DNA of 45,740 nt from a bacterium. GTDB lineage: Bacteria > Patescibacteriota > Minisyncoccia > UBA6257 > JAGOQP01. Shown piece after piece: positions 8,589 through 16,185 of this stretch (its first letter is position 1; each line of letters opens with the position of its first letter). Below the pieces are notes generated by a model. That model was given only the letters and a program-made list of their open reading frames with translations, was not told where the DNA came from and made no database searches. Position numbers and translations under genes: made by a program. Location of the stretch: the NCBI GenBank assembly GCA_021801825.1, contig JAJYXK010000013.1:1-45740 (forward strand). The letters are read 5' to 3'.

Positions 8589-9412
8589 AATAACATATTT
8601 AATTTTTTTGTTGACCAATTAAATTGGTGTATAGATCGATTTTTAATATAAGTTCCTGGGTTTAGTTTTATCACCTTTCTATTATCTTTGACTACAAGCG
8701 ATCCATGAAGAATAAACATATTTTCAAATATTTTTGTGTATTCTTGTAGTGTTTTATTCATCACGTTTTTCTTCGACGATATTATTAATTCTTCTATTTT
8801 TATCATTCTTTGCCCAACTCCGTTTTCTGGTATAAATTTTTTCCTTTTTATTATGTCTTTTCTGCAATCATTTTGTTCTAAGCATTGGTATTTTTGAATC
8901 CCTATTTTTTTTCTTAGTAATGTTTTGTTAAATTGAAGATATCCATCCCTCTCTCTTCCATAATCGTCCTGTATTCTTATGAGGTTATATTTATTTGGGG
9001 GAGATTCTAGCTCTAAAACCCTTGAATAAAATACTTTGTCTTTATTAATTGTCTTATGAGCAAGCCCTGCTTTAATGATTCTAAAATCACCAGGATGCAA
9101 TACATTTCTACTACTAAGCGTCTCTAAAATAATATCTCCCTGAATTACAATATTTAGTGTATCTTTCTGGGGATGACAATGTAGTGATGTGGAAGACGTT
9201 GGTTTTATGTGAAGTTCCCATATTTCTACTTTTTTATTTTTTCCACACAGATATTCGTATCCCCATGGTTTTTTCACTATAAAATTTTTAAAGTCAAAAG
9301 CGCCAGTTCTTTTTATCTTTCTAATAGATTTATTTCTGATGATACGCGCGTCTTTCTTTGTTGGGTTAATTACTTTTTGAGATTTTATAATATGTGGATA
9401 TTCTGTAATCAT
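8582..9412 (-). CDS. Cupin protein (phosphomannose isomerase-like)
   Basis: The 276-residue protein has a KPWGYE motif near residue 48, as in sugar-phosphate isomerase cupins, then a metal-binding cupin core with LHCHPQKD and a PGDFRIIKAGLAHKT second motif. The C-terminal half has a weaker second barrel (ILHGSLVV, LNPGTYI, SIHQF), so a double cupin is likely. The family includes type II phosphomannose isomerases and nucleotide-sugar enzymes; the substrate is not evident. It overlaps the DJ-1 gene stop by 4 nt upstream and the nucleotidyltransferase start downstream, so all are co-translated. Composition is strongly AT-rich. Confidence 0.7.
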   Translation of the reverse strand: MITEYPHIIKSQKVINPTKKDARIIRNKSIRKIKRTGAFDFKNFIVKKPWGYEYLCGKNKKVEIWELHIKPTSSTSLHCHPQKDTLNIVIQGDIILETLSSRNVLHPGDFRIIKAGLAHKTINKDKVFYSRVLELESPPNKYNLIRIQDDYGRERDGYLQFNKTLLRKKIGIQKYQCLEQNDCRKDIIKRKKFIPENGVGQRMIKIEELIISSKKNVMNKTLQEYTKIFENMFILHGSLVVKDNRKVIKLNPGTYIKNRSIHQFNWSTKKLNMLLW

Positions 9413-9936
9413 TTGTTTTTCAAAAAATCTATTATGGCCTTTACGAACGGTGCAAGATCTCGTGGGTGTCTGGATGTTATGATATTTTTATCTACTACCA
9501 CTGGTTCATCTTGATATATTGCCCCTGCATTTTGTAGGTCATCTATTATGGCGCGATAACACGTTGCGACTTTTCCTTTCATGATTTTTGCAGAAATAGG
9601 AATCCATACTCCGTGACAAATTGCTGCCACTAGCTTGTTTTTGTTGTACATATCCATAACAAAGTTTAAAACATCCCTGTTCATCCTAAGTCTATCTGGG
9701 CCCTCATTTCCTCCTGGGATAACAACACAGTCAAAATCATTTTCTTTGAGATCTTCTAGCTTTATGGTCCCTTGCATAGGAAATCCAAATTTCCCAAAAG
9801 CTGTCTTCTTCTGATCCGTTGCTATTTCGATTGAAATATTTTCTTCCTCTTGTAGCCTATAGAAAGGATAAATAGCTTCTTCGTCTCTGAAATCTGTTTC
9901 TAGTAAGATAACTATTCTTTTTGTTGTGTTGTTCAT
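9409..9936 (-). CDS. DJ-1/PfpI family protein
   Basis: The 175-residue protein carries the DJ-1/PfpI fold: VILLETDFRDEEAIYPFYRLQ at the N-terminus with the conserved glutamate, VIPGGNEGPDRLR, and the nucleophile elbow AAICHG with the catalytic cysteine. It ends TSRHPRDLAPFVKAIIDFL. Members act as deglycases/glyoxalases, amidotransferase-like enzymes or peptidases. It overlaps its upstream gene by 4 nt and its downstream gene by 4 nt. In this operon it could release ammonia or repair a reactive sugar or nucleotide, which is speculation. Confidence 0.85.
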   Translation of the reverse strand: MNNTTKRIVILLETDFRDEEAIYPFYRLQEEENISIEIATDQKKTAFGKFGFPMQGTIKLEDLKENDFDCVVIPGGNEGPDRLRMNRDVLNFVMDMYNKNKLVAAICHGVWIPISAKIMKGKVATCYRAIIDDLQNAGAIYQDEPVVVDKNIITSRHPRDLAPFVKAIIDFLKNK

Positions 9937-10778
9937 GTTTTTTGTTTTATTGTTGAATTATGTTTTGTAGTAATCCCATTTCTTTTCAAATATTTAATAC
10001 CGGCATTATCTCCATAAGGAAAAAGATAAGAGACTTTTTTAATTGAGGATTTGGCAATTGCTTTTGCGCACATCAAGCAGGGGGGTATTAAAATATGCAT
10101 AGTACATTTATCTAGATTTAATTTCTTCTTTCTAATTTCCTCTAGTAATAGAATTTCAGCATGTTCTTCGCTAGCTGAATTTTTTGACTCTGCAATAATT
10201 TTACCATCTTTGTCTTCCAGCACGGCTGTTATCTTTGAATGTAGCCCATTACTTAGAATTGTATTTTTAAGTAATCTTTTTGAAATTTCATCTTGCTTCT
10301 GTTTCGTGTTGATTGAGTATAGTTTTTGGCGATTAAGAAAATCAGACAAACGAAAAGGGGCGTATTTAATGTCTAATTTTTTGTACGTTTTTTTTATCTC
10401 TTCTCCAAGTTTTTTTCTGTAGGTTATATTATCATTTTGGAACGCGATTGTTTTTGGTTTTATTTTTTTTATACACTCGGTGTCGTGTGCCGTTTTATTT
10501 TCAATTAACACATAGTCTACAAAATTTAGTGATGAAATAATTTGAGCACGAGTACTATGTGTGGCCGAAAGTGGACTAGTAAAACCCCTTCTCTGTAAAA
10601 CCATCTTATCTCGCTGAACAATCACAATGAGTGGGCGTCCTTGTTTTGATGCCCACTTTAACAATCTAAAGTAGTATTCATTAAAAGGATCAAAAGATCC
10701 ACTAATTAGAGTTGCTGAATTCTGTTTTACCAGAGACGGAATCTCTTTTAGTGTGTAAATCTTATTTTTTTCACACAT
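9933..10778 (-). CDS. Fusion: degenerate cytidylyltransferase-like domain + CMP/dCMP deaminase-like domain
   Basis: The 281-residue protein has an N-terminal nucleotidyltransferase fold (residues ~15-130) starting SGSFDPF, but the usual HxGH catalytic signature is replaced by NEYY, so this half is probably not a normal transferase. Basic residues (VQRDKMVLQRRG) and the STRAQII..VDYV segment are kept. The C-terminal half (~185-275) is a zinc deaminase domain with EEHAE (HAE) and PPCLMCAKAI (PCxxC). It is the first gene of the operon, after a TGATATAAT promoter. Deamination of a nucleotide or modified base is likely; the dead transferase half may bind substrate. I know no standard gene with this exact pairing. 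Confidence 0.7.
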   Translation of the reverse strand: MCEKNKIYTLKEIPSLVKQNSATLISGSFDPFNEYYFRLLKWASKQGRPLIVIVQRDKMVLQRRGFTSPLSATHSTRAQIISSLNFVDYVLIENKTAHDTECIKKIKPKTIAFQNDNITYRKKLGEEIKKTYKKLDIKYAPFRLSDFLNRQKLYSINTKQKQDEISKRLLKNTILSNGLHSKITAVLEDKDGKIIAESKNSASEEHAEILLLEEIRKKKLNLDKCTMHILIPPCLMCAKAIAKSSIKKVSYLFPYGDNAGIKYLKRNGITTKHNSTIKQKT

Positions 10779-10803
10779 TTTTATCTTGTTTATCTTGCCG
10801 TGT

Positions 10804-10812
10804 ATTATATCA
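10804..10812 (-). promoter_or_regulatory. Extended -10 promoter of the minus-strand operon
   Basis: On the minus strand, TGATATAAT is a perfect extended -10 element, 25 nt upstream of the ATG at 10778. A -35 box is not obvious. Confidence 0.6.
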
Positions 10813-10895
10813 CGTTGCTAAGTTGATGAAAATGAACTCCTTAAAGCCATTGGGTTGTGTAGATATTAGTCATTTGTCTCTATATAAATGGTCTT

Positions 10896-10988
10896 GTGGG
10901 GGAGACAACTCCGGGATTGTAGAATAGTAAATATAGAAAATAGAAATTCAAAACCCCCGAGAGGGGGTTTTGTTAAATCAAACTCTTT
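10896..10988 (+). repeat. Direct repeat copy 2: decayed PKD gene 3' end plus terminator
   Basis: Near-identical to 4639-4734, including the last PKD codons and stop, but with a 2-nt deletion (GAGACAACTCC versus GAGAAACAACTCC) that breaks the frame. No PKD coding sequence precedes it, so it is a remnant rather than part of a gene. Confidence 0.9.
10950..10971 (+). terminator. Terminator hairpin (repeat copy 2)
   Basis: AAAACCCCC-GAGA-GGGGGTTTT, identical to 4694-4715. No plus-strand gene remains upstream for it to terminate. Confidence 0.8.
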
Positions 10989-11008
10989 AAACTTTTATCT
11001 TTATATTT

Positions 11009-11014
11009 TATACT
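11009..11014 (+). promoter_or_regulatory. -10 box for rpiB, implying a leaderless mRNA
   Basis: TATACT ends six bases before the ATG at 11021, so the predicted start of transcription coincides with the start codon. No Shine-Dalgarno sequence is present. Confidence 0.5.
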
Positions 11015-11020
11015 GATTGT

Positions 11021-11482
11021 ATGGTTATATATATTGGCTCAGATCATCGTGGTTTTACTTTAAAAGAGGGACTAGTGTCGTATCTTAAAGGTGTTGGATA
11101 TGAGGTTGTGGATTGTGGTAACACTGAACATAATGAACAAGATGATTATGTTGATTTTGCGAGCGCGGTAGCGCGTCATATCAGTAGAGATCCCAACCAA
11201 CGGGGGATTGTGTTGTGTGGATCGGGAGTTGGGGTTTCTATCGTGGCGAATAAATTTTCCAACGTGCGTTGTTCACTTTGTTTTTCTTCTGATCAGGCTA
11301 TCGCGGCGCGACATGATGATGATGCAAATGTAATCGCGATTCCTGCGGATTTTATTTTGGGAGACGCGGCGAAAAAAATGATTGCGGTGTGGTTGCAAAC
11401 GCCTTTTAACGGTGGGGATGCCTATGTGCGTCGTTTGCAGAAAATCAGCGAGGTGGAATATGAGGTAAAAGAAAAAATGTAA
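11021..11482 (+). CDS. rpiB: Ribose-5-phosphate isomerase B
   Basis: The 153-residue cytoplasmic enzyme interconverts ribose 5-phosphate and ribulose 5-phosphate in the non-oxidative pentose-phosphate pathway. RpiB/LacAB features are clear: IGSDHRGFTLKE at the N-terminus, the CGSGVGVSIVANK loop with the catalytic CGxG segment, and ARHDDDANVIAIPADFI in place of the usual RxHNDANVL. It heads a cluster with rpe, the transketolase halves and a PfkB kinase, so the cell probably runs the non-oxidative branch to make pentoses. It appears to be translated from a leaderless mRNA. Length is normal for the family. Confidence 0.9.
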   Translation: MVIYIGSDHRGFTLKEGLVSYLKGVGYEVVDCGNTEHNEQDDYVDFASAVARHISRDPNQRGIVLCGSGVGVSIVANKFSNVRCSLCFSSDQAIAARHDDDANVIAIPADFILGDAAKKMIAVWLQTPFNGGDAYVRRLQKISEVEYEVKEKM

Positions 11483-11496
11483 TTGTTCGTTTTGTT

Positions 11497-12081
11497 ATGC
11501 TCAATCATAAAGGGAAGAGGTTGTGTATTACGGGCATTCCAGCTTCAGGAAAATCTTATTTAGCAAAAAAACTCGCAGTTGATACTGGGGGAATCTTTGT
11601 ATCTTTTGATGATTTAAGAGAGGGTCTTACTCATGATTTTGTTTATGGGAAATGGGTAAATTTTTATTATAATATTAGTGATGAGAGGGAGTATTATTTA
11701 GAAACCCCTCCTGATGTTCTATGGAAAGATATTGTTAGTCAGTCTGAGGGGCTTTGGCCTGTTTTTCTTGAACATATTCATTCTTATGTTAATGAGCCAC
11801 GCCCCGTTATCTTTGAGTGTGTTAATCTTTTACCACATCTTGTGGTACCGGATTGTGGTTTTCCTGAGATAGTGCTACTTGGTTCTTCTCAAAAGGAAAT
11901 TTTAGAGAGAAACAAAAAAGATCCGCGTTGGGGGAAGACTACTTTTTTACAAGAAATTGAGGCTAAGAACTTTTTTCTTGTTGAACGTCCACGATACAAA
12001 GAAGAGGGAGAGCTCTTTGGCGTCTTTATTTCTGATAATTTTGACGACGCATATTGTTTTGGGTTATCTGTCTTGAAATAA
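11497..12081 (+). CDS. P-loop kinase-like NTPase
   Basis: The 194-residue protein has a Walker A motif at the N-terminus, GIPASGKSYLAK, followed by FVSFDDLREGL, as in small-molecule or nucleotide kinases of the AAA_33/zeta type. A lid-like region with RNKKDPRWG occurs near residue 145. The phosphate acceptor is unknown. It begins 14 bp after rpiB and is probably co-transcribed, which might suggest a sugar or nucleoside substrate, but nothing in the sequence proves it. Confidence 0.6.
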   Translation: MLNHKGKRLCITGIPASGKSYLAKKLAVDTGGIFVSFDDLREGLTHDFVYGKWVNFYYNISDEREYYLETPPDVLWKDIVSQSEGLWPVFLEHIHSYVNEPRPVIFECVNLLPHLVVPDCGFPEIVLLGSSQKEILERNKKDPRWGKTTFLQEIEAKNFFLVERPRYKEEGELFGVFISDNFDDAYCFGLSVLK

Positions 12082-12164
12082 TCAGAATTAATAAATATTA
12101 AGAAGGACCCCTGTATATAAAAGTGAATTTGATTCTAAACATTTCTACGCAACTCTTTTTGGTG

Positions 12165-12170
12165 TATACT
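12165..12170 (+). promoter_or_regulatory. -10 box for rpe, implying a leaderless mRNA
   Basis: TATACT lies seven bases before the ATG at 12178, with no Shine-Dalgarno sequence between them. Confidence 0.5.
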
Positions 12171-12177
12171 GTTATAT

Positions 12178-12822
12178 ATGGAAGTTATTCCGGTTGTTAA
12201 TAGAGAAACTGTTTCTGATGCAAAACAGTGTTTAAAGATTCTTGAAAATTTTTCTTCTCGCGTCTCGCGAGTTCATTTTGATGTGGGCGTTCCACCGGTG
12301 TCTACTATTCGCATTCCGTTGTTTCCACAAGTGTTTGAGGCCTACAAAGACACATTTTCTTTTGAATTACATTGTATGGTTCCCGAAACACTTTTTTTCT
12401 CTAGGGCTCATCGCGCTCCCGGAGTCGCGCGAGTGTATTATCACCTAGATGAGATTCATGATGCTGAAAGATTTGAACGACAACTGCTTTCGTGGAGAAA
12501 ACAGGGAATTGATGTAGGGGTAGTGGTGCGTAGCTCTGATCTTCTTAAGAATATAGTGCTACCCAAAAGTGTGCGTAGTGTATTGGTACTCTCGGTTGTT
12601 CCGGGTCGCGCGGGACAGAAATTTCATACTCGCGCATGGAAAGTGATTTCGTTTTTGAAAGAGAAATACCCGCGTGTTATACTTACTGTTGATGGAGGAA
12701 TCACTCCTCCGATTGTCAAAAAACTTGCAAAACTGGGTGTCTCACGGGTTACCTCTGCAACGTATATTTGGGAAAGTAAAAAACCGGAGGAAGCGTACCG
12801 CAAGTTAGTAGAGAGTGATTAG
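12178..12822 (+). CDS. rpe: Ribulose-phosphate 3-epimerase-like protein
   Basis: The 214-residue TIM-barrel protein matches ribulose-5-phosphate 3-epimerase. The metal/catalytic residues are recognisable: HFD near residue 34 (family HxDxMDG), ELHCMV (second histidine), VVPGRAGQKF (phosphate loop, normally NPGFGGQ) and VDGGI (catalytic aspartate). The first motif is divergent: DVGVPPVSTIRI replaces DVMDGHFVPN. The ligands survive, so activity is likely, but a different ketopentose-phosphate substrate is possible. Neighbouring rpiB and transketolase genes support the pathway call. Confidence 0.75.
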   Translation: MEVIPVVNRETVSDAKQCLKILENFSSRVSRVHFDVGVPPVSTIRIPLFPQVFEAYKDTFSFELHCMVPETLFFSRAHRAPGVARVYYHLDEIHDAERFERQLLSWRKQGIDVGVVVRSSDLLKNIVLPKSVRSVLVLSVVPGRAGQKFHTRAWKVISFLKEKYPRVILTVDGGITPPIVKKLAKLGVSRVTSATYIWESKKPEEAYRKLVESD

Positions 12823-12890
12823 TCGCGAGTATCTAGTAGAAATTTTTACTCAGCCCTAACCCCTAAACCCTATTTACTCATATATTTACC

Positions 12891-13748
12891 ATGTATCTTT
12901 CTCACAAACACATTAAACAGTTATACGGCATAGCAAATCATCTGAGAGAAGATGTCATCACTATGCTTGAAAAGGCGGGTTCAGGGCATAGCGCGGGGTC
13001 ATTGGGTATGGCTGATATTTTTGCGGGGTTGTATTTTGGTGTATTAAACCATAATCCCAAAAAGCCACTATGGAGCGATCGCGATAGAGTGGTGCTTTCT
13101 AATGGTCATATTTGTCCGGTTCAATATGCCGCCTTAGCTCGCGCCGGATATTTTCCACTCAAAGAATTAGAAACTTTGCGCGATTTTAAATCTCGCTTAC
13201 AAGGACACCCACATCGGGAATCATTGCCAGGAATTGAAACTACTTCGGGTCCTTTAGGAAGTGGTCTTTCTCAGGGGATTGGTATTGCGCTTGCGGGACG
13301 TATGGATCACAAAAAGTATCAAACCTACGTGATTTTATCTGATGGAGAACATGACGAAGGACAAACCTGGGAGGCGGTTCTTCTCGCGGGAAAACTTAAG
13401 CTAAATTCTCTTACTGCAATTATTGATAGGAATAATATTCAGATAGATGGATTTACCGAAGATGTTTTACCACTTGGGTCATTGCATGAAAAATATGAAG
13501 CATTTGGATGGCATGTTATAGATGTTGATGGGCATAATATAGAAGACTTTATAAACGCCACCTATGAAGCAAAAGCTGTTTATGAAAAGCCGACCGCAAT
13601 TATTGCGCATACTATCCCGGGGAAAGGAGTCTCTTTTATGGAGCGCTCATACGCGTGGCATGGCGCGCCGCCATCAAAAGAACAAGCTCGCGCCGCCTTG
13701 CGAGAATTGCGTACACTTGGAGGAAAAATTAGAGGAGAGAATGAGTAA
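12891..13748 (+). CDS. Transketolase, N-terminal (ThDP pyrophosphate-binding) subunit
   Basis: The 285-residue protein corresponds to the N-terminal half of transketolase: SAGSLGMADIFAGLYF, SNGHICPVQYA, HPHRESLPGIETTSGPLGSGLSQG, and the ThDP/Mg motif SDGEHDEGQTWEA...DRNNIQIDG. Split transketolases of this size are common in archaea and CPR bacteria; the C-terminal half lies at 14178. The two halves are separated by a small membrane-protein gene, an unusual interruption. It transfers two-carbon ketol units between sugar phosphates, linking pentose phosphates to glycolysis. Confidence 0.9.
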   Translation: MYLSHKHIKQLYGIANHLREDVITMLEKAGSGHSAGSLGMADIFAGLYFGVLNHNPKKPLWSDRDRVVLSNGHICPVQYAALARAGYFPLKELETLRDFKSRLQGHPHRESLPGIETTSGPLGSGLSQGIGIALAGRMDHKKYQTYVILSDGEHDEGQTWEAVLLAGKLKLNSLTAIIDRNNIQIDGFTEDVLPLGSLHEKYEAFGWHVIDVDGHNIEDFINATYEAKAVYEKPTAIIAHTIPGKGVSFMERSYAWHGAPPSKEQARAALRELRTLGGKIRGENE

Positions 13749-13826
13749 GTAAGTATTAAGTATTATGTAGGTAGTATGTATTAAGGAAAGAGAAGAACTA
13801 ATCATAAATCTAAATAAAATATAATT

Positions 13827-14150
13827 ATGGAATGGGTAAAAAAAGTTTATATATATTTGTTTTCTGCGGTGGGGTTGGTTTTGGTTGTTATTGGATCTGT
13901 GCAAATCATTAATGTTGCTCTCAAAACGTATGTGTTCACTCAGGCAGACATGGTGTACGTGTATCCGCAAATACAGCCAGTAAATCCTACTGATAAATTT
14001 ATCCAGCCGGATCCAAATGAACAGATTGCATATCAAGAAAAAACACGCACAAGTACTCGTCAACGAGATGTTGCGAATGCAATTGCTTTATTAATAGTTG
14101 GTACCCCACTGTTTCTTTTTCATTGGAAGCTTATTAGAAAGAACGGCTAA
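13827..14150 (+). CDS. Small membrane protein, two transmembrane segments
   Basis: The 107-residue protein has a membrane helix at about residues 8-32 (IYLFSAVGLVLVVIGSVQII) and another at about 83-102 (ANAIALLIVGTPLFLFHW). A polar loop of about 50 residues, rich in proline and charged residues, lies between them. I do not recognise a named family. It sits between the two transketolase halves and is probably co-transcribed with them, but its topology gives no reason to link it to their chemistry. The preceding spacer (13749-13790) is a low-complexity GTA/TAAG-rich stretch. Confidence 0.65.
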   Translation: MEWVKKVYIYLFSAVGLVLVVIGSVQIINVALKTYVFTQADMVYVYPQIQPVNPTDKFIQPDPNEQIAYQEKTRTSTRQRDVANAIALLIVGTPLFLFHWKLIRKNG

Positions 14151-14177
14151 TTTTATTAGATATTAGTTATTATTCAC

Positions 14178-15170
14178 ATGTTACACATTTCTCAAAATCT
14201 ATCTCATGACATTTTTTCAAAATCAGTTCCTACTGCGGCACTGCGCGATGGATATGGAGAAGGATTGCTTGAAGCAGGGCAAAATTCTCAGGTAGTTGTT
14301 CTTACCGCCGACGTTGAAGAATCAACTCGTACTCATACCTTTCATACATTATATCCTGATAGATTTATTGAGATGGGAGTGTCGGAACAAAATATGGCGA
14401 GTGTTGCCGCGGGACTTGCGGTTTCTGGGAAAATTCCCTATATCAATGCATATGCAGTGTTTTCTCCGGGAAGAAATTGGGAGCAAATTCGGACTACCAT
14501 TGCATATAATAACGCAAACGTAAAAATTGCAGGACATCATGCGGGTATTTCTACGGGTGCAGATGGCGCAACACATCAAGCAATTGAAGATGTGGCTTTG
14601 ATGCGTGCTATGCCGAATATGATGGTGCTTACACCCTGTGATGCGATTGAGGCGCGCAAGATGACGGTTCAGGCGGCGCTTATTAATAAACCTATATACA
14701 TACGATTACAACGCGAAAAAACTCCGATACTTACCACGAAAGAAACTCCTTGCACCATTGGAAAATCTGAAGTTTTTTGGATGCCTAAATCAAAGAAATA
14801 TTCAGTGGTTTTGTTTGCTATGGGTCCTATGGTGTATCAAGCATTGTTAGCTGCGCGAGAATTGGAAAAACTTAGTATTGCTGCAGTTGTGGTGCGTGTG
14901 GGAACCATTAAGCCGTTTGATGAAAAAACTACTATTGAATGGTTAAAGAAAGCGGGAGCAGCGGTTACTATTGAAGATCATACTATTTATGGAGGACTAG
15001 GTTCAGTTGTTTCTGAGGTTGCGGCGCGGTCATGTCCCACTCCTATTGAAATGGTTGGAGTCGCTGATGTTTTCGGACAATCGGGAACCGCACATCAGTT
15101 ATATAAAGCATATCACTTAGAGGTTGATGATATTGTACGAGCGGCAAAGAAAGCAATAAAACGTGTGTAA
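14178..15170 (+). CDS. Transketolase, C-terminal subunit
   Basis: The 330-residue protein holds the pyrimidine-binding and C-terminal domains of transketolase: ADVEESTRTHTF, EMGVSEQNMASVAAGLA (conserved glutamate that activates ThDP), HHAGISTGADGATHQAIEDVALMR, then the C-terminal domain with VVRVGTIKPFDEKT and TIEDHTIYGGLGSVVSE. It complements the N-terminal subunit at 12891-13748; together they would form the active enzyme. The sugar kinase begins 5 bp after its stop, so the two are translationally linked. Confidence 0.9.
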   Translation: MLHISQNLSHDIFSKSVPTAALRDGYGEGLLEAGQNSQVVVLTADVEESTRTHTFHTLYPDRFIEMGVSEQNMASVAAGLAVSGKIPYINAYAVFSPGRNWEQIRTTIAYNNANVKIAGHHAGISTGADGATHQAIEDVALMRAMPNMMVLTPCDAIEARKMTVQAALINKPIYIRLQREKTPILTTKETPCTIGKSEVFWMPKSKKYSVVLFAMGPMVYQALLAARELEKLSIAAVVVRVGTIKPFDEKTTIEWLKKAGAAVTIEDHTIYGGLGSVVSEVAARSCPTPIEMVGVADVFGQSGTAHQLYKAYHLEVDDIVRAAKKAIKRV

Positions 15171-15175
15171 TTACT

Positions 15176-16174
15176 ATGGACATTCTTACTATCGGAACAG
15201 CTCTTGTTGATTATATTATACCCGTCTCCGTGAAGAGCTCTGGAAAGAAACTTACTTTTGAAAAAGGAAAAAAATATGAAATTCATCCTCCGGTGATGCG
15301 CGCAGGAGGCGGCGCTTTGAATGTGGCAGTTACGTGCGCGCGTGCAGGTAAACAAGTAATGCTGGCATCCGAGTGGGGTTCTGATGCCGCGGGTTCATTT
15401 CTAGAACGAAGCATACGAACTGAGGGAATTGTTCCTCGGATCACCATTTCTCAAAAACAACCCACGGGAACTTCTTTTGTGTTGGTTTCTCCTGATGGCG
15501 AGCGAACGGTGTTGGTTTCTCGAGGGGCATTAAATTCGTTTTCTCTTTCTGATATTCCCGCGCGAGATCTTCAAAGAATTTCGTGGGCATATATTGTTAC
15601 TGGATCGTGGTCTATTTCTACGATTGAAAAATTACTACGCTTGTTATCTCGAGCTGGTATATCTACGGTGGTAAGCCCCTCAGGACAGTTACTTACGCAT
15701 GATAAAAAATCTCTTGCGCCTATTTTTTCTCTTAGTGATGTGGTGATTATGAATCGTAGCGAGGCGGCATTAGTGACTGGAATTCGCGCAACGCAAACAA
15801 AAACATTATTTAAAGAGCTTGATAGCATGGTTCGTGGTATTGTGGTTATGACCGATAGTAGCAAAGGAGTAATGGTTTCTGATGGGTCTCGTATGTTTAG
15901 CGCGCCCGCGTTTGATGCCCATGTCGTTGATGAAACAGGAGCGGGTGATGCATTCGGAGGAGCTTTTATGATGGGGCTTATAGAATCTGGCGCTCGTTGT
16001 GGTAAGGGGGTGTGTAGTGAGGAGGAGATGATTTATGCGCTTCGCCGAGGTTCCGCGAACGCCGCATCTGTTATAGAACACATGGGGGCTACGGAGGGGA
16101 TTCTTACTAAAAAACAATTTTTGACTCAAAAAAGATGGCGCACGTACCCTGTTAAAATTATTCATTTGAATTAA
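15176..16174 (+). CDS. PfkB-family sugar/nucleoside kinase
   Basis: The 332-residue protein has the PfkB (ribokinase) fold: TIGTALVDYIIPV at the N-terminus, the substrate motif RAGGGALNVAVTCARAG, and the C-terminal signature DETGAGDAFGGAFMMGL with the catalytic aspartate. Specificity (ribose, adenosine, fructose or tagatose phosphate) is not decided by these motifs. Its place immediately behind transketolase suggests a sugar or sugar phosphate feeding the pentose-phosphate genes. Confidence 0.85.
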   Translation: MDILTIGTALVDYIIPVSVKSSGKKLTFEKGKKYEIHPPVMRAGGGALNVAVTCARAGKQVMLASEWGSDAAGSFLERSIRTEGIVPRITISQKQPTGTSFVLVSPDGERTVLVSRGALNSFSLSDIPARDLQRISWAYIVTGSWSISTIEKLLRLLSRAGISTVVSPSGQLLTHDKKSLAPIFSLSDVVIMNRSEAALVTGIRATQTKTLFKELDSMVRGIVVMTDSSKGVMVSDGSRMFSAPAFDAHVVDETGAGDAFGGAFMMGLIESGARCGKGVCSEEEMIYALRRGSANAASVIEHMGATEGILTKKQFLTQKRWRTYPVKIIHLN

Positions 16175-16185
16175 CTTATATTTTT

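Noticed and set aside
10712-10927. 71-residue plus-strand ORF
   Set aside because: It runs antisense over the minus-strand operon start and promoter and through the decayed repeat copy.
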